Positions 28,220-37,335 are shown, counted from the first letter of the stretch. The stretch is 64,000 bases of DNA from Salinimicrobium flavum (GCF_042684505.1 NZ_JBHULT010000010.1:372001-436000); one strand, 5' to 3'. The notes: generated from the letters alone by a model not told the origin. Numbers and translations: made by a program.

Positions 28220-29673
28220 TCCAATTTCTTTTCCAAACGATTCTTTAGGGCAGTGAGGATCTCAATGTACACCTTATCTCCATAAAAACCGTCTTCCACC
28301 CCAAAATCAATGTTGGGATTGTCATTGATCTCAATGACCAATGGTTTCCCGTTCACCTCCTTAATATCTATTCCATACAGACCTTTTCCCATTATCTTCG
28401 CCGACCGTAACGCAACATCCATTATTTCTGCAGGCACTTCCTCAATAGGTAAAGAATCTGCATTTCCATCACGGTCATCTTTTTTCCTGGCATCCCAGTT
28501 ATAGATCTGCCAGTGGTCTTTGGCCATATAGTATTTAGAAACAAAAAATGGTTTGTCGTCTAAAATGCCAATTCTCCAGTCATAATCTGATGGGGAGAAT
28601 TCCTGCGCGATCACCAGCTCAGATTTCTTTAGCATGGCACTCACCAACTCTTCATACTCTTCCTGAGTTTCAGCTTTCTTTACACCAAAAGAAAAGGTAG
28701 AATCGGGCGATTTCAATACCAGGGGCAATCCGGTTTTTTTGATCACCATATTCTTGTTATCCTTATGTACAATAATAGTTTTGGGCGTTGGGATTCCCGC
28801 ATTTTCAAGTGCTTCAGCCATAAAAACCTTGTTGCAACACTTCAGGATAGCATCGGGATAGTCAATTATGGCGATATCCTCCTGCTGAGCCTTACGTGCA
28901 AAAGCATAAGCCTCATTATTCACTTCGGTGCTCTGGCGAATGAAAAGCGCATCGAAGGAAGATAAGCGTGACAGGTCGGCCGGAGAAACAAATTCAACAT
29001 AGAAATTCATTTTTTCAGCCAGCTCAGCGAACTTTTTCAAGGCTTTCTGATTACTTGGCGGTGCCGGGTCATTTTGTTGTACCAGGATGGCCAAATCGTA
29101 TTCATAACTGGTATTACGGGGGGTATCATATCTTTTTTTAGCAAAATACTGAAGTGCAAAGTCACGCATAAGCTCTTTGTGCTCTTCAGGGATCTCGGCT
29201 TCAGAAAGGGCTTTTATGGACTTGATATGCCATTTGTTGGTATACTGAAATCGTACCCTCAAAAAAGGGATCTGAAAGTGCCTGTAGAACATGGCACTTA
29301 GTTCTTTATATTTTTGAGCCACGTTCTGTCCAAAATAAATGCTCAGGGTAAACTCAGGAGACTTAATGACTTTCAGGCTTTTCTGAATTAGGTCATCAAA
29401 TTCATCTGAAACGATCTTTACCAGTTTAGGTTCCCTGAGGTCTACCAGGTTCATAACCGTAGGAATAGCAAGATGGCCCCGGGCTTCAGCTAAAAGGGAA
29501 ACATAATATCCTTTAGACTGGTAGGAGTAATCTTTGCATAAATTAAATATCCTTGCTTTCTTGAGTTGGGAAAACTTAGGATTGGTTAAATAATCCCGGG
29601 CAGAAATTATCTCAAGATTCTCCAGCGGCAACATCCAGGCTTCGGGTTTATTTACTACTAAATATTTATTCAT
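28216..29673 (-). CDS. RimK-like ATP-grasp ligase with N-terminal RLAN domain
   Basis: A 485-residue protein. Residues ~1-150 match the RimK-like ATP-grasp N-terminal (RLAN) domain, with NLCKDYSYQSKGYYVSLLAE a typical stretch. Residues ~190-480 are an ATP-grasp fold ending in VIEINDNPNIDFGVED, which carries the Mg-binding Glu and Asn. ATP-grasp enzymes of this type form amide bonds through an acyl-phosphate. RLAN proteins are known from neighbourhoods that suggest synthesis of peptide-derived metabolites. It is the promoter-proximal gene of the leftward cluster, followed by the GCS2 ligase with a 4-nt overlap. Not ordinary RimK, which lacks RLAN. Confidence 0.85.
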   Translation of the reverse strand: MNKYLVVNKPEAWMLPLENLEIISARDYLTNPKFSQLKKARIFNLCKDYSYQSKGYYVSLLAEARGHLAIPTVMNLVDLREPKLVKIVSDEFDDLIQKSLKVIKSPEFTLSIYFGQNVAQKYKELSAMFYRHFQIPFLRVRFQYTNKWHIKSIKALSEAEIPEEHKELMRDFALQYFAKKRYDTPRNTSYEYDLAILVQQNDPAPPSNQKALKKFAELAEKMNFYVEFVSPADLSRLSSFDALFIRQSTEVNNEAYAFARKAQQEDIAIIDYPDAILKCCNKVFMAEALENAGIPTPKTIIVHKDNKNMVIKKTGLPLVLKSPDSTFSFGVKKAETQEEYEELVSAMLKKSELVIAQEFSPSDYDWRIGILDDKPFFVSKYYMAKDHWQIYNWDARKKDDRDGNADSLPIEEVPAEIMDVALRSAKIMGKGLYGIDIKEVNGKPLVIEINDNPNIDFGVEDGFYGDKVYIEILTALKNRLEKKLE

Positions 29674-29683
29674 CGGGCATTAG

Positions 29684-29699
29684 AAATTTGATCAAATTT
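29684..29699. promoter_or_regulatory. 16-bp perfect palindrome over the ATP-grasp gene promoter
   Basis: AAATTTGATCAAATTT lies 11 bp upstream of the ATP-grasp start. Read on the minus strand it overlaps TAAATTTG (complement of 29693-29700), an exact match to the TAnnTTTG -7 element, so a protein bound here would cover the promoter. No good TTG was found at the expected upstream distance. Confidence 0.4.
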
Positions 29700-29891
29700 A
29701 GATGAAATTTCCTTCGGTTGGTTAAAATTATATATCATATAAAATTACTTTTTGATAGATCCCTTAAATGCTTTATAAGCCTTGCAGCCTACTTTTAATT
29801 TATTAAAAATCAAACACTTAAAACAGGTTAAAATACTTCTTTAAATGAAATTTATTGATTAATTTCTTGAACCTAAAAATTTTAAAATTAG

Positions 29892-29920
29892 TTGGAACAG
29901 CTTTGGAAAACTTAATTTTC
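29892..29920 (+). promoter_or_regulatory. Probable promoter of the DUF2267 gene
   Basis: TTG at 29892-29894, an 18-nt spacer, then TAATTTTC at 29913-29920, which differs from TAnnTTTG only in the last base. The predicted leader is about 25 nt. Confidence 0.4.
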
Positions 29921-29951
29921 CGTAGAAGAAGAAACATAAAAATAATAAATT

Positions 29952-30395
29952 ATGGGAAGTAATCTGCATTTCGAGAAGTTTGCAAAAGATGCACATGAGT
30001 ACCTCAATTACCTGGCAAAAGAACTTGGGCATCCAGACGAAAAAGAAAGGGTGTTGACGATCTGGAGAGCAGTGATGCATACGGTAAGAGACCGTATTCA
30101 CATGGGCGAATCTTTTCAGTTGATAGCTCCCCTACCTATGATCTTCAAGGGGATCTATGTAGAGGATTGGAAATTCTCTGAAAAACCTCCTAAAACTTTT
30201 AGCAGCCTGGAGGAAATGAAAAATGAGGTGAAGAAAGTACAACGTCAATATGGGGAAGAAGATTTTCCCTGGAACAAATCAACCGAGGAGATCATTGCCA
30301 TCACCATACATTCCCTTAAGAGATTTATGCACGAAAGCCAGTTACTGCATTTAAAAGACCAGATGCCAAAGGACTTAAAAGACCTTGTGAAATAA
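29952..30395 (+). CDS. DUF2267 domain protein
   Basis: A 147-residue soluble helical protein. The segment VLTIWRAVMHTVRDRIHMGESFQLIAPLP is cut here into its recognisable parts: WRAVMHTVRDR, followed by LIAPLPMIFKGIYVEDW. This matches DUF2267, whose members have no established function and are common in stress or phosphate-starvation neighbourhoods in other bacteria. It stands alone between a divergent ATP-grasp gene and a possible non-coding RNA. Start ATG 29952 is preceded by an A-rich leader. A cytosolic stress-associated role is inferred from context only. Confidence 0.85.
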   Translation: MGSNLHFEKFAKDAHEYLNYLAKELGHPDEKERVLTIWRAVMHTVRDRIHMGESFQLIAPLPMIFKGIYVEDWKFSEKPPKTFSSLEEMKNEVKKVQRQYGEEDFPWNKSTEEIIAITIHSLKRFMHESQLLHLKDQMPKDLKDLVK

Positions 30396-30496
30396 ATTGA
30401 GTATGAGCTATTTGCATTTAATCTAACACCTGGGTGAAAAATTTTCATAATTTTAAGGGCATGTTATAAACTTCTGTTAATCATTTATTAGATTTT

Positions 30497-30525
30497 TTGA
30501 AGTTGGCAAATATCTTATACTTTTG
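30497..30525 (+). promoter_or_regulatory. Strong Bacteroidota promoter inside an intergenic region
   Basis: TTG at 30497-30499 (within a T-rich TTTTTTG), an 18-nt spacer, and TACTTTTG at 30518-30525, an exact TAnnTTTG match. No coding sequence follows; the next feature downstream is a possible RNA ending at a terminator. Confidence 0.6.
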
Positions 30526-30530
30526 ATATC

Positions 30531-30752
30531 ATCAACCATCAGATAAATTATTAAATATCTGATAAGTAAATTTTCGAAATCGATGATCAGGTAATTTTTA
30601 CTGGGGGGCAAAAATTACATTTGAATCATTGAAATTGAGAGAAAGAGAACGCCAGTTTAGCTTGCCGGGGAAGTAATATTTTCCGTATACAGTTACATAA
30701 GGGTTTAAATTCTCAAATAAGCAGGTACCACAAAGTACCTGCTTATTTTGTT
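30531..30752 (+). ncRNA. Candidate small non-coding RNA (~220 nt)
   Basis: The 424-bp gap between DUF2267 and fhs contains a promoter at 30497-30525, then two inverted repeats and an intrinsic terminator, with no open frame longer than three codons from an ATG. The first repeat has perfect 8-bp arms (30538-30545 and 30556-30563). The second has perfect 9-bp arms (30591-30599 and 30610-30618) around a G-rich loop. The terminator stem is 30715-30748. Together these look like an independent transcript. No known RNA family is recognised; a long 3' region of DUF2267 is the main alternative. Confidence 0.45.
30715..30750 (+). terminator. Intrinsic terminator ending the candidate ncRNA
   Basis: A perfect 14-bp inverted repeat (30715-30728 and 30735-30748) with a 6-nt loop and a T-rich end. 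It may also stop transcription from DUF2267. Confidence 0.75.
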
Positions 30753-30756
30753 GTAC

Positions 30757-30794
30757 AAAAAAAGGAGGGCGGAGTTTCAGCCAAAACTCCGCCC
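30757..30794 (-). terminator. Intrinsic terminator of fhs
   Basis: An 11-bp GC-rich inverted repeat (30767-30777 and 30784-30794). On the minus strand it is followed by a run of seven T (complement of 30757-30763), about 26 bp after the fhs stop. Confidence 0.85.
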
Positions 30795-30819
30795 CTTGAA
30801 GGATATAGATCTTGCTCTA

Positions 30820-32505
30820 TTAGATCAGCCCCGAAATATTTCCTTCATTATCTATATTAATATTCTCTGATGCAGGATGCGAAGGTAATCCCGGCATACG
30901 CATCATGTCTCCGGTTATAGGAACTAAAAATCCTGCTCCTGCAGCTATTTCTATTTCCCGCACATTTAAGGTAAAACCTGTAGGTCGTCCCAACAGGGAT
31001 GGATCATCTGAAAAAGATTTTTGGGTTTTCGCTATACATACAGGAAGGTTGTCAAGTCCCAGATTTGAGATGTTCTTAAGGTCCCGTTTTGCTTTGGGTC
31101 CAAATTCTACCCTTTCTGCCCCGTAAATATTAATTGCTATAGTCTCTATTTTCGATATCACATCCATATCCCAGTCATATAAAGGAGTAAATTCCCCTAA
31201 ACTTTGTTCCACTACTTCCACAACCTTTTCAGCAAGGTCAATGGCTCCTTCCCCTCCTTTTGCCCAACCATCGGCTACGGCAACCTTGACCTGCATTTTT
31301 TCAGCAAGCTTCTTGATCACTTCGATCTCTTCGTCGCTATCACTTGTAAATTTGTTGATGGCGATCACAGGGGTGATGTTGTATAACCTTGCGTTCTCAA
31401 GGTGTTTTTCCAGGTTTGGCAAACCTCTTTTCAGAGCTTCTACGTCTGGAGTAGTAAGCGTGTTGAGCGCGGCACCTCCATGGTATTTCAAAGCCCTGAT
31501 GGTTGTGGTCAAAACGATCGCTTTGGGAGAAAGCCCTGCACTCTGGCATTTGATATCCAGAAATTTTTCAGCTCCCAGGTCAGATCCAAAACCTGCTTCG
31601 GTCACCGTATAATCAGAAAGACTCATTCCCATCCTGGTGGCGATCACCGAGTTGGTTCCCTGTGCGATATTGGCAAAGGGCCCTAAATGGATTATGGCAG
31701 GATTCCCTTCAATGGTTTGGACCAGGTTTGGTTTTATGGCTTCTTTAAGTAAAGCAGTCATAGCACCTTCGGCCTTCAGGTCACGGGCAAAGATTGGCTT
31801 TCTGTCAAAGGTGTAGCCAATGAAAATATTTCCGAGGCGTTTTTTAAGATCCTCGAGATCTTCAGCAAGGCAAAGTATGGCCATTATTTCTGAAGCAGCA
31901 GTGATATCAAAACCACTTTCCCTAGGGATCCCAGACCCTGTACCTCCAAGTCCTATTACAATATTCCGAAGAGCCCTGTCATTTACATCCATTACCCTCT
32001 TCAGGGAAATAGTACGTGCATCGAGGCCGAGATTATTGGTTTTGCTTTGCAGATTGTTATCTACCAATGCTGCAAGCAGGTTATGAGCTTTTTCAATAGC
32101 AGAGAAATCTCCGGTGAAATGAAGGTTGATATCTTCCATGGGCAACACCTGGGAGAATCCACCACCGGTCGCCCCTCCTTTAATTCCGAAGACCGGGCCC
32201 AAAGAGGGCTCTCTCAGAACCACTGTGGTTTTCTTTCCTATGCGGTTAAGAGCCTCAGAAAGGCCAATAGATACAGTAGTTTTTCCTTCGCCTGCAGGGG
32301 TTGGGGAGATCGCTGAAACCAATATAAGATTGCTTTGTTTTACCTTTTCCTTGTCTATTCTGTTGAGAGGCAGCTTAGCCTTGTACTTTCCGTACATTTC
32401 AATTTCTTCGGAATCAAGGCCTAATTTTTCGGCTATTTTTACAATATGTAGAAGTTCTACTTCCTGGGCAATTTCAAGATCAGTTAGAGGTTTGGTATTT
32501 TTCAT
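30820..32505 (-). CDS. fhs: Formate-tetrahydrofolate ligase
   Basis: A 561-residue cytosolic enzyme that forms 10-formyl-tetrahydrofolate from formate, ATP and THF, feeding purine and one-carbon metabolism. The family P-loop TPAGEGKTTVSIGL (about residues 70-83), REPSLGPVFGIKGGATGGG and GFGSDLGAEKF are all present, and the length is standard. It stands alone with its own terminator. A TGAC-N4-GTCA palindrome lies about 93 bp upstream, in the region shared with the divergent multicopper oxidase. Confidence 0.97.
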   Translation of the reverse strand: MKNTKPLTDLEIAQEVELLHIVKIAEKLGLDSEEIEMYGKYKAKLPLNRIDKEKVKQSNLILVSAISPTPAGEGKTTVSIGLSEALNRIGKKTTVVLREPSLGPVFGIKGGATGGGFSQVLPMEDINLHFTGDFSAIEKAHNLLAALVDNNLQSKTNNLGLDARTISLKRVMDVNDRALRNIVIGLGGTGSGIPRESGFDITAASEIMAILCLAEDLEDLKKRLGNIFIGYTFDRKPIFARDLKAEGAMTALLKEAIKPNLVQTIEGNPAIIHLGPFANIAQGTNSVIATRMGMSLSDYTVTEAGFGSDLGAEKFLDIKCQSAGLSPKAIVLTTTIRALKYHGGAALNTLTTPDVEALKRGLPNLEKHLENARLYNITPVIAINKFTSDSDEEIEVIKKLAEKMQVKVAVADGWAKGGEGAIDLAEKVVEVVEQSLGEFTPLYDWDMDVISKIETIAINIYGAERVEFGPKAKRDLKNISNLGLDNLPVCIAKTQKSFSDDPSLLGRPTGFTLNVREIEIAAGAGFLVPITGDMMRMPGLPSHPASENINIDNEGNISGLI

Positions 32506-32591
32506 ATTACTTCGATTTTCCCCACATATACTATTGTGGATTAGCTTTCGGATTTCGGACTCAAAATAAGTGAATAATAAGCTAAAAAAGC

Positions 32592-32605
32592 ATGACGACA
32601 GTCAG
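32592..32605. promoter_or_regulatory. Palindromic operator candidate between fhs and the multicopper oxidase (TGAC-N4-GTCA)
   Basis: TGACGACAGTCA at 32593-32604: perfect 4-bp arms and a 4-bp spacer; the next outer pair (A/G) does not match. It shares the core of the sites upstream of ftsH and DUF2231. Because fhs and the oxidase diverge, it could act on either. Confidence 0.35.
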
Positions 32606-32787
32606 GAATACCGGAAAAATTGGTAAAGTGAAAAATATTACATGATAGTTTTAAATGACTGATAATTAACTTATTAATTCCTTATATTTATGATCATAAT
32701 CATGATCTATTTTGTCTGCCCTTCCTAGATTAGTGTCTACTTCCCCCGCAACTCCCCCGTTTTTATAAACTCTTAATTCTTTTTATT

Positions 32788-34845
32788 ATGAAACATTATT
32801 TACTTCGCGGTGGTTTAATTTTCCTTTTACTTAGTTTGACCTCAATTATTCCTTGTACAGGACAGGTGGAACTCGATCCCTTATCACAACCTAAGTTTGT
32901 GAATGCCTTACCTTTTCCGGAAACACTTTCCGGCACCTATCATGTCATGACGTTATCTGAATTCAGGCAGGGGCTTGGCGTTTATGACCCTTCTACCCTA
33001 TCTGACCCGGAACCTACAGAATTTGAGCCACTGGTATGGGGTTATAACGGCAGTTACCCGGGGCCAACTATTGAAGCCTTCAGTGATACGCAGATCCAGG
33101 TGAAATGGATCAATGATCTTCCCAAAGGAAATGTTCTTGAAAACCACCTTTTCAGGATTGATCCCTCCATTCATTGGGCCGGTAAGATCATGGGAGAAGA
33201 AGGGCACAAAGTTAAAGAACTAAGCGGCATCCCTACTATTACCCACTTGCATGGAGGACATTCTGAAGCTGCAAGTGACGGCCATCCTGAAGCCTGGTAC
33301 ACCCCGGGGTTTATGGAAACGGGACCACAATTTTATGAAAATAATGGTCTTTTTACCTATCATAATGATCAGGAGGCGGCTACGCTTTGGTACCATGACC
33401 ACACTTTAGGGATCACCCGGTTAAATGTGTATGCAGGACTGGCAGGATTCTATATTCTCAGGGATACCTGGGAAAAAAACCTTGGCCTTCCTTCAGACAA
33501 TTATGAGATCCCTTTGGTAATTCAGGATCGCAGATTCTATGATAATGGGGAGCTTTATTATCCTTATGAGCAGGAATATCTCGAAGATCCCCTTGAACAT
33601 CACTTACCTGACAGTGAGGTTACTGTGCTGCCTGAAATGTTTGGGGATTTTATTCTCGTAAATGGGAAGGCCTGGCCTTACGTGGAGGTAGAACCTCGCA
33701 AATACAGGTTAAGATTACTGAATGGATCAGATTCCCGCTTTTACGACCTGTTTCTTCCGGGAGTCGATTTCTATCAGATTGGCTCAGACGGCGGTTTGTT
33801 GGATGCACCAATATTGAGAGACCGACTTCTAATAGGGCCGGGCGAAAGGCTTGATGTGATCGTTGATTTTTCAGATCCTGCAATTGATGGACAAACCCTT
33901 ATCCTTAAAAACAATGCTCGGTCTCCTTTTCCATATGGAGAAACCGCCAACCCACGCACCAGCGGTCAGATTATGGCCTTTAAAGTAGTTCTGGAAATGG
34001 AAGAAGGTGAGGTTGATAACAGTATAATACCCCAATCCTTACGCCCTGCGGAATTTGAAGTGGGGGAAGCAATAAACACCCGTCAACTGGTACTTTTCGA
34101 AGGGACAGATGAATATGGCAGGTTAAAACCTATGTTAGGGACCGCCGAGGAAGGACGACTTGAATTTACCGAACCGGTGACCGAAACACCGGAATTACAC
34201 ACCGTGGAGGAATGGGAGATCTATAATACTACTGCAGATGCCCATCCCATACACCTGCACCTGGTTCATTTCCAGGTGATCAACACCCAGAAGTTCAATA
34301 CCAGGAAATTTGTGGAAGGTGACCCCTCCTCTATTCAGCTCCTTGGGCAACCCAAACCTCCTTCAGAAGAAAATGCGGGAAGAAAGGATACTTTTATCGT
34401 CTTACCGGGAGAAGTGACGCGTGTAAAGGCCCTGTTCGACAGGGAAGGCCTGTATGTTTGGCACTGCCACATTCTTTCACACGAAGATTTCGATATGATG
34501 AGACCCTTTGAAGTCATCAAGAAAACCGAAGAAATTGCCGGCGTAGACAATACCATTTTTATTAATGATCTTTCCGCAGAACCTCTTGAAAAACTGGAGA
34601 TCGCTCCAAATCCGGTACGGGATGTCACCAGGATCAGATTCAGTTTCAGGAATAACTCAGAAGTGCTGATCCAGATCCATGATTTTTCAGGAAAAGTGGT
34701 TGCCACTCCATTTAGCGGAGCCATAACTGCGAACCGTGACTATGAGGTTTTATTTGACAGGGCAGGACTCCCTGCCTCTACCTATATATGTAAGATAAGC
34801 ACCAATGACGGCAGGTCATATGAAAAATTGATCATAGCTCAATAA
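32788..34845 (+). CDS. Secreted multicopper oxidase with type IX secretion C-terminal domain
   Basis: A 685-residue protein with a Sec signal peptide (residues 1-~26) and three cupredoxin domains. All four copper-binding motifs are present: HLHG (~153), WYHDHTLG (~202), HPIHLHLVHFQ (~486) and WHCHILSHEDFDMM (~558), giving T1, T2 and T3 copper sites. The C-terminal ~80 residues (from IAPNPVRD) are a type A T9SS sorting domain, so the enzyme should be exported and attached to or released from the cell surface. Closest in form to the CotA/bilirubin-oxidase-like group. Substrates could be Cu(I), Mn(II) or phenolics; copper tolerance is plausible but unproven. Confidence 0.93.
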   Translation: MKHYLLRGGLIFLLLSLTSIIPCTGQVELDPLSQPKFVNALPFPETLSGTYHVMTLSEFRQGLGVYDPSTLSDPEPTEFEPLVWGYNGSYPGPTIEAFSDTQIQVKWINDLPKGNVLENHLFRIDPSIHWAGKIMGEEGHKVKELSGIPTITHLHGGHSEAASDGHPEAWYTPGFMETGPQFYENNGLFTYHNDQEAATLWYHDHTLGITRLNVYAGLAGFYILRDTWEKNLGLPSDNYEIPLVIQDRRFYDNGELYYPYEQEYLEDPLEHHLPDSEVTVLPEMFGDFILVNGKAWPYVEVEPRKYRLRLLNGSDSRFYDLFLPGVDFYQIGSDGGLLDAPILRDRLLIGPGERLDVIVDFSDPAIDGQTLILKNNARSPFPYGETANPRTSGQIMAFKVVLEMEEGEVDNSIIPQSLRPAEFEVGEAINTRQLVLFEGTDEYGRLKPMLGTAEEGRLEFTEPVTETPELHTVEEWEIYNTTADAHPIHLHLVHFQVINTQKFNTRKFVEGDPSSIQLLGQPKPPSEENAGRKDTFIVLPGEVTRVKALFDREGLYVWHCHILSHEDFDMMRPFEVIKKTEEIAGVDNTIFINDLSAEPLEKLEIAPNPVRDVTRIRFSFRNNSEVLIQIHDFSGKVVATPFSGAITANRDYEVLFDRAGLPASTYICKISTNDGRSYEKLIIAQ

Positions 34846-34862
34846 CTTTATTCAGACCTTGA

Positions 34863-34900
34863 AAACAAAGCGGTTGTCGAAAAGACAGGCCGCTTTGTTT
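34863..34900. terminator. Bidirectional terminator between the multicopper oxidase and the CPA2 antiporter
   Basis: An 11-bp inverted repeat (34863-34873 and 34890-34900) extended by a short inner stem, ending in a T-rich tract, between convergent genes. Confidence 0.8.
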
Positions 34901-34901
34901 A

Positions 34902-36884
34902 TTAATTCACCGCCTTAAAAAAACTTTCTATATGTTCCTGGTCCCCGCTAATAAAGACCCTGTCATTTTTTAGCAATTTTAGATCGGGGGTTACCCGGTT
35001 GATCATGGTATCTTTTCTTTCTATTGCCAGGACATTGACCCCGAATTTTTTACGGATATCTGCCTCCTCAATGGTTTTTCCGGTCACTTCGCCCCTGTCT
35101 GCCATGATACGGACACAGGTGATCTTAAAATCGGGGATCCTGGAAGAGGTAAGGGTTTTGGGATGTCGTTTCTTTGACTGTAAGACCTCGTAATTATCTG
35201 CCCTTATGGAATCTACCAGGCTCTCCAGTTCATCAACCGGCACCAGGTAATTACTAAGAACCCTCGAAAATATTTCTACAGAGGTCTCGAATTCCTCGGG
35301 GATCACTTCATCTGCACCCAAAGCCAACAAGGTTTCAATTTCCTTGACATACCGTGTCCTTACTAACAGGAAAACGGAAGAAGAAAGATGCCGGATATTG
35401 GCAACAATGATCTTTGTGGCCTGCGGATCTGATATAGCCACTACCACTACCCTCGCTTTCTTAACCTTAACCCGGTCGAGGATATGTTCATGAACGGCAT
35501 CCCCATAATAAATGGGTTCCCCCTTTGCCCTTTCGGTCTTGACCATCTCTGCATTAAGTTCCAGGATCACATATGGGATCCCGGCATATTTGGCTGCTTT
35601 GGCCAGGTTATTTCCGTTGATCCCATAACCTATGATGATCAAATGGTTTTCGAGGTCCTTCAACAGGGAGTGATCTGAGTATTTTGGTTTTGCAGTGAGG
35701 AGTTGTAAGGGTTTCCTGATCCCCGAACTGAGAAAGAAGGAGGAGATCCTTTCAGAGAAAATAATGATAAACGGGGTGAATAGCATGGAGATCACTGAAA
35801 CCGAAAGAAAATACTGGTTCATTTCGGGCGTTAGTAATCCCTGTTCCAGTCCTATGCGGGAAAGAATGAAGGAGAATTCCCCAATCTGGAACAGTGCCAG
35901 CCCCGTAAGCAAAATAGTGCGCAGCGGATATTTTAAAACGGCAGTTGCAATGGCAATGATGCTTCCTTTCACCACAAAAACTGCCAGTACGAGCAGTAGG
36001 ATCAATCCGAAGTGACGCAGAAAGAAATCCATATCGAGCAACATTCCAATGGAGATAAAGAAAAAGCTAATGAACAATTCCCTGAACGGAAGGATCATAC
36101 TTGTAGCCTGGTAACTATATTCAGATTCTGAAATGATGAGACCTGCCAGGAAGGCGCCAAAAGCCAGCGACAGACCGGCTGAAGCTGTAAGAAAGGCAAC
36201 TGTAAAGCACAGTGTAATAGTGGAAAGCAGGAATAGTTCCTTACTTCTCGTTTTTGCAATGAGGTACAGGGCTTTTGGCACCAGGTACCTGGCTGCTACA
36301 TAAGTGAGCAAAATAATAAGACCAGACTTGACAAGAAGCATGAGGATTTCCTCCCCTACATTAGATGAACTTCCTGCGAGTAAGGGGGTGAACAGCATCA
36401 TAGGCACCACGATGATATCCTGGAATATCAACAACCCTAAAGCAGTCCTGCCATGCGGAGCAGAGATCTCGTTGCGGTCCTGCAGGATCTTAAGCACAAT
36501 GGCCGTACTGGACAAAGAGATAAGAAAACCAATGAATACTGATACATTCCAGGGAAGACCCAGTAATAGAAAAACTCCTGTAGTCACTGCAATGGAGAGC
36601 CCTACCTGCACGAATCCGCCATAAAGTACAGTGCGCTTTATGGAAGCCAGCTGACTAACCGTTAGTTCCATCCCAATCACGAATAAGAGGAGGATCACCC
36701 CAATCTCAGATAATACCTCCACCTGCTCATGATTTTCAATAAGACTAAAACCGTAAGGACCTATGATGAAGCCAGTCATAAGGAATCCCAGAATTGAAGG
36801 TAACCTGAAGCGCTGCAATATAAAGACCACCAGGACCGAAAATCCCAAAAGAATAACAATATCCTGGAGTAAAGGAAAATCCAT
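34902..36884 (-). CDS. CPA2-family cation/proton antiporter with RCK domain (KefB/YbaL-like)
   Basis: A 660-residue membrane protein. Residues ~1-390 contain about 12 transmembrane helices of the Na+/H+ exchanger fold. Residues ~415-530 form an RCK/TrkA-N domain beginning LIIIGYGINGNNLAKAA, and the end (~570-660) is a TrkA-C domain with VTGKTIEEADIRKKFGVNVLA cut across it (key part GKTIEEADIR). Such proteins exchange K+ or Na+ for protons and respond to nucleotides or thiol adducts. Whether it is glutathione-gated like KefB cannot be told. It is a single gene convergent with the multicopper oxidase. Confidence 0.9.
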   Translation of the reverse strand: MDFPLLQDIVILLGFSVLVVFILQRFRLPSILGFLMTGFIIGPYGFSLIENHEQVEVLSEIGVILLLFVIGMELTVSQLASIKRTVLYGGFVQVGLSIAVTTGVFLLLGLPWNVSVFIGFLISLSSTAIVLKILQDRNEISAPHGRTALGLLIFQDIIVVPMMLFTPLLAGSSSNVGEEILMLLVKSGLIILLTYVAARYLVPKALYLIAKTRSKELFLLSTITLCFTVAFLTASAGLSLAFGAFLAGLIISESEYSYQATSMILPFRELFISFFFISIGMLLDMDFFLRHFGLILLLVLAVFVVKGSIIAIATAVLKYPLRTILLTGLALFQIGEFSFILSRIGLEQGLLTPEMNQYFLSVSVISMLFTPFIIIFSERISSFFLSSGIRKPLQLLTAKPKYSDHSLLKDLENHLIIIGYGINGNNLAKAAKYAGIPYVILELNAEMVKTERAKGEPIYYGDAVHEHILDRVKVKKARVVVVAISDPQATKIIVANIRHLSSSVFLLVRTRYVKEIETLLALGADEVIPEEFETSVEIFSRVLSNYLVPVDELESLVDSIRADNYEVLQSKKRHPKTLTSSRIPDFKITCVRIMADRGEVTGKTIEEADIRKKFGVNVLAIERKDTMINRVTPDLKLLKNDRVFISGDQEHIESFFKAVN

Positions 36885-37026
36885 ACAGTACTAACTTATC
36901 TATGAGAGACCTACACTAAAAATAGGATTTTTCCAGCCATTTTAAGGTATGTTTCTTCCTGTTTCTCCCTGTTTATTAGGTATTTCCCACCATAGATATT
37001 GCGGGAGAGATCCCGGAATAAGCCTT

Positions 37027-37242
37027 TTAAGCCCTTGGATCTTTATCTTTACAAGTCCTTATTCCATAAGCCGTATAGAGGGGACAAAAGCCCGAAATAC
37101 CCGTCACGAAACAGACTCCTGCAGGTACAAACAAAATAACAGTAAGAGTGGTGGGTGCGATTTCAGAAATGAAAAGCAGGCTAATGATCACTGCGATTAG
37201 AATTCTGATAGCTTTATCTGTGGTTCCCAAATTTCTTTCCAT
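37027..37242 (-). CDS. DUF2892 small membrane protein (YgaP-like transmembrane domain)
   Basis: A 71-residue protein with two hydrophobic helices and the family ending GFCPLYTAYGIRTC. DUF2892 occurs alone or fused to rhodanese domains, as in YgaP. Here it stands alone, upstream of the antiporter on the same strand. The conserved cysteines suggest redox or sulfur chemistry, but function is not established. Confidence 0.85.
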   Translation of the reverse strand: MERNLGTTDKAIRILIAVIISLLFISEIAPTTLTVILFVPAGVCFVTGISGFCPLYTAYGIRTCKDKDPRA

Positions 37243-37335
37243 GGAAGATTGGTTTTTTGTTCGGTAGCCTCAAACCTATTTAATTTTATACGATTGAAAG
37301 GTGATTTGGATCATGTTCCTGTAAAAATCAACAAT

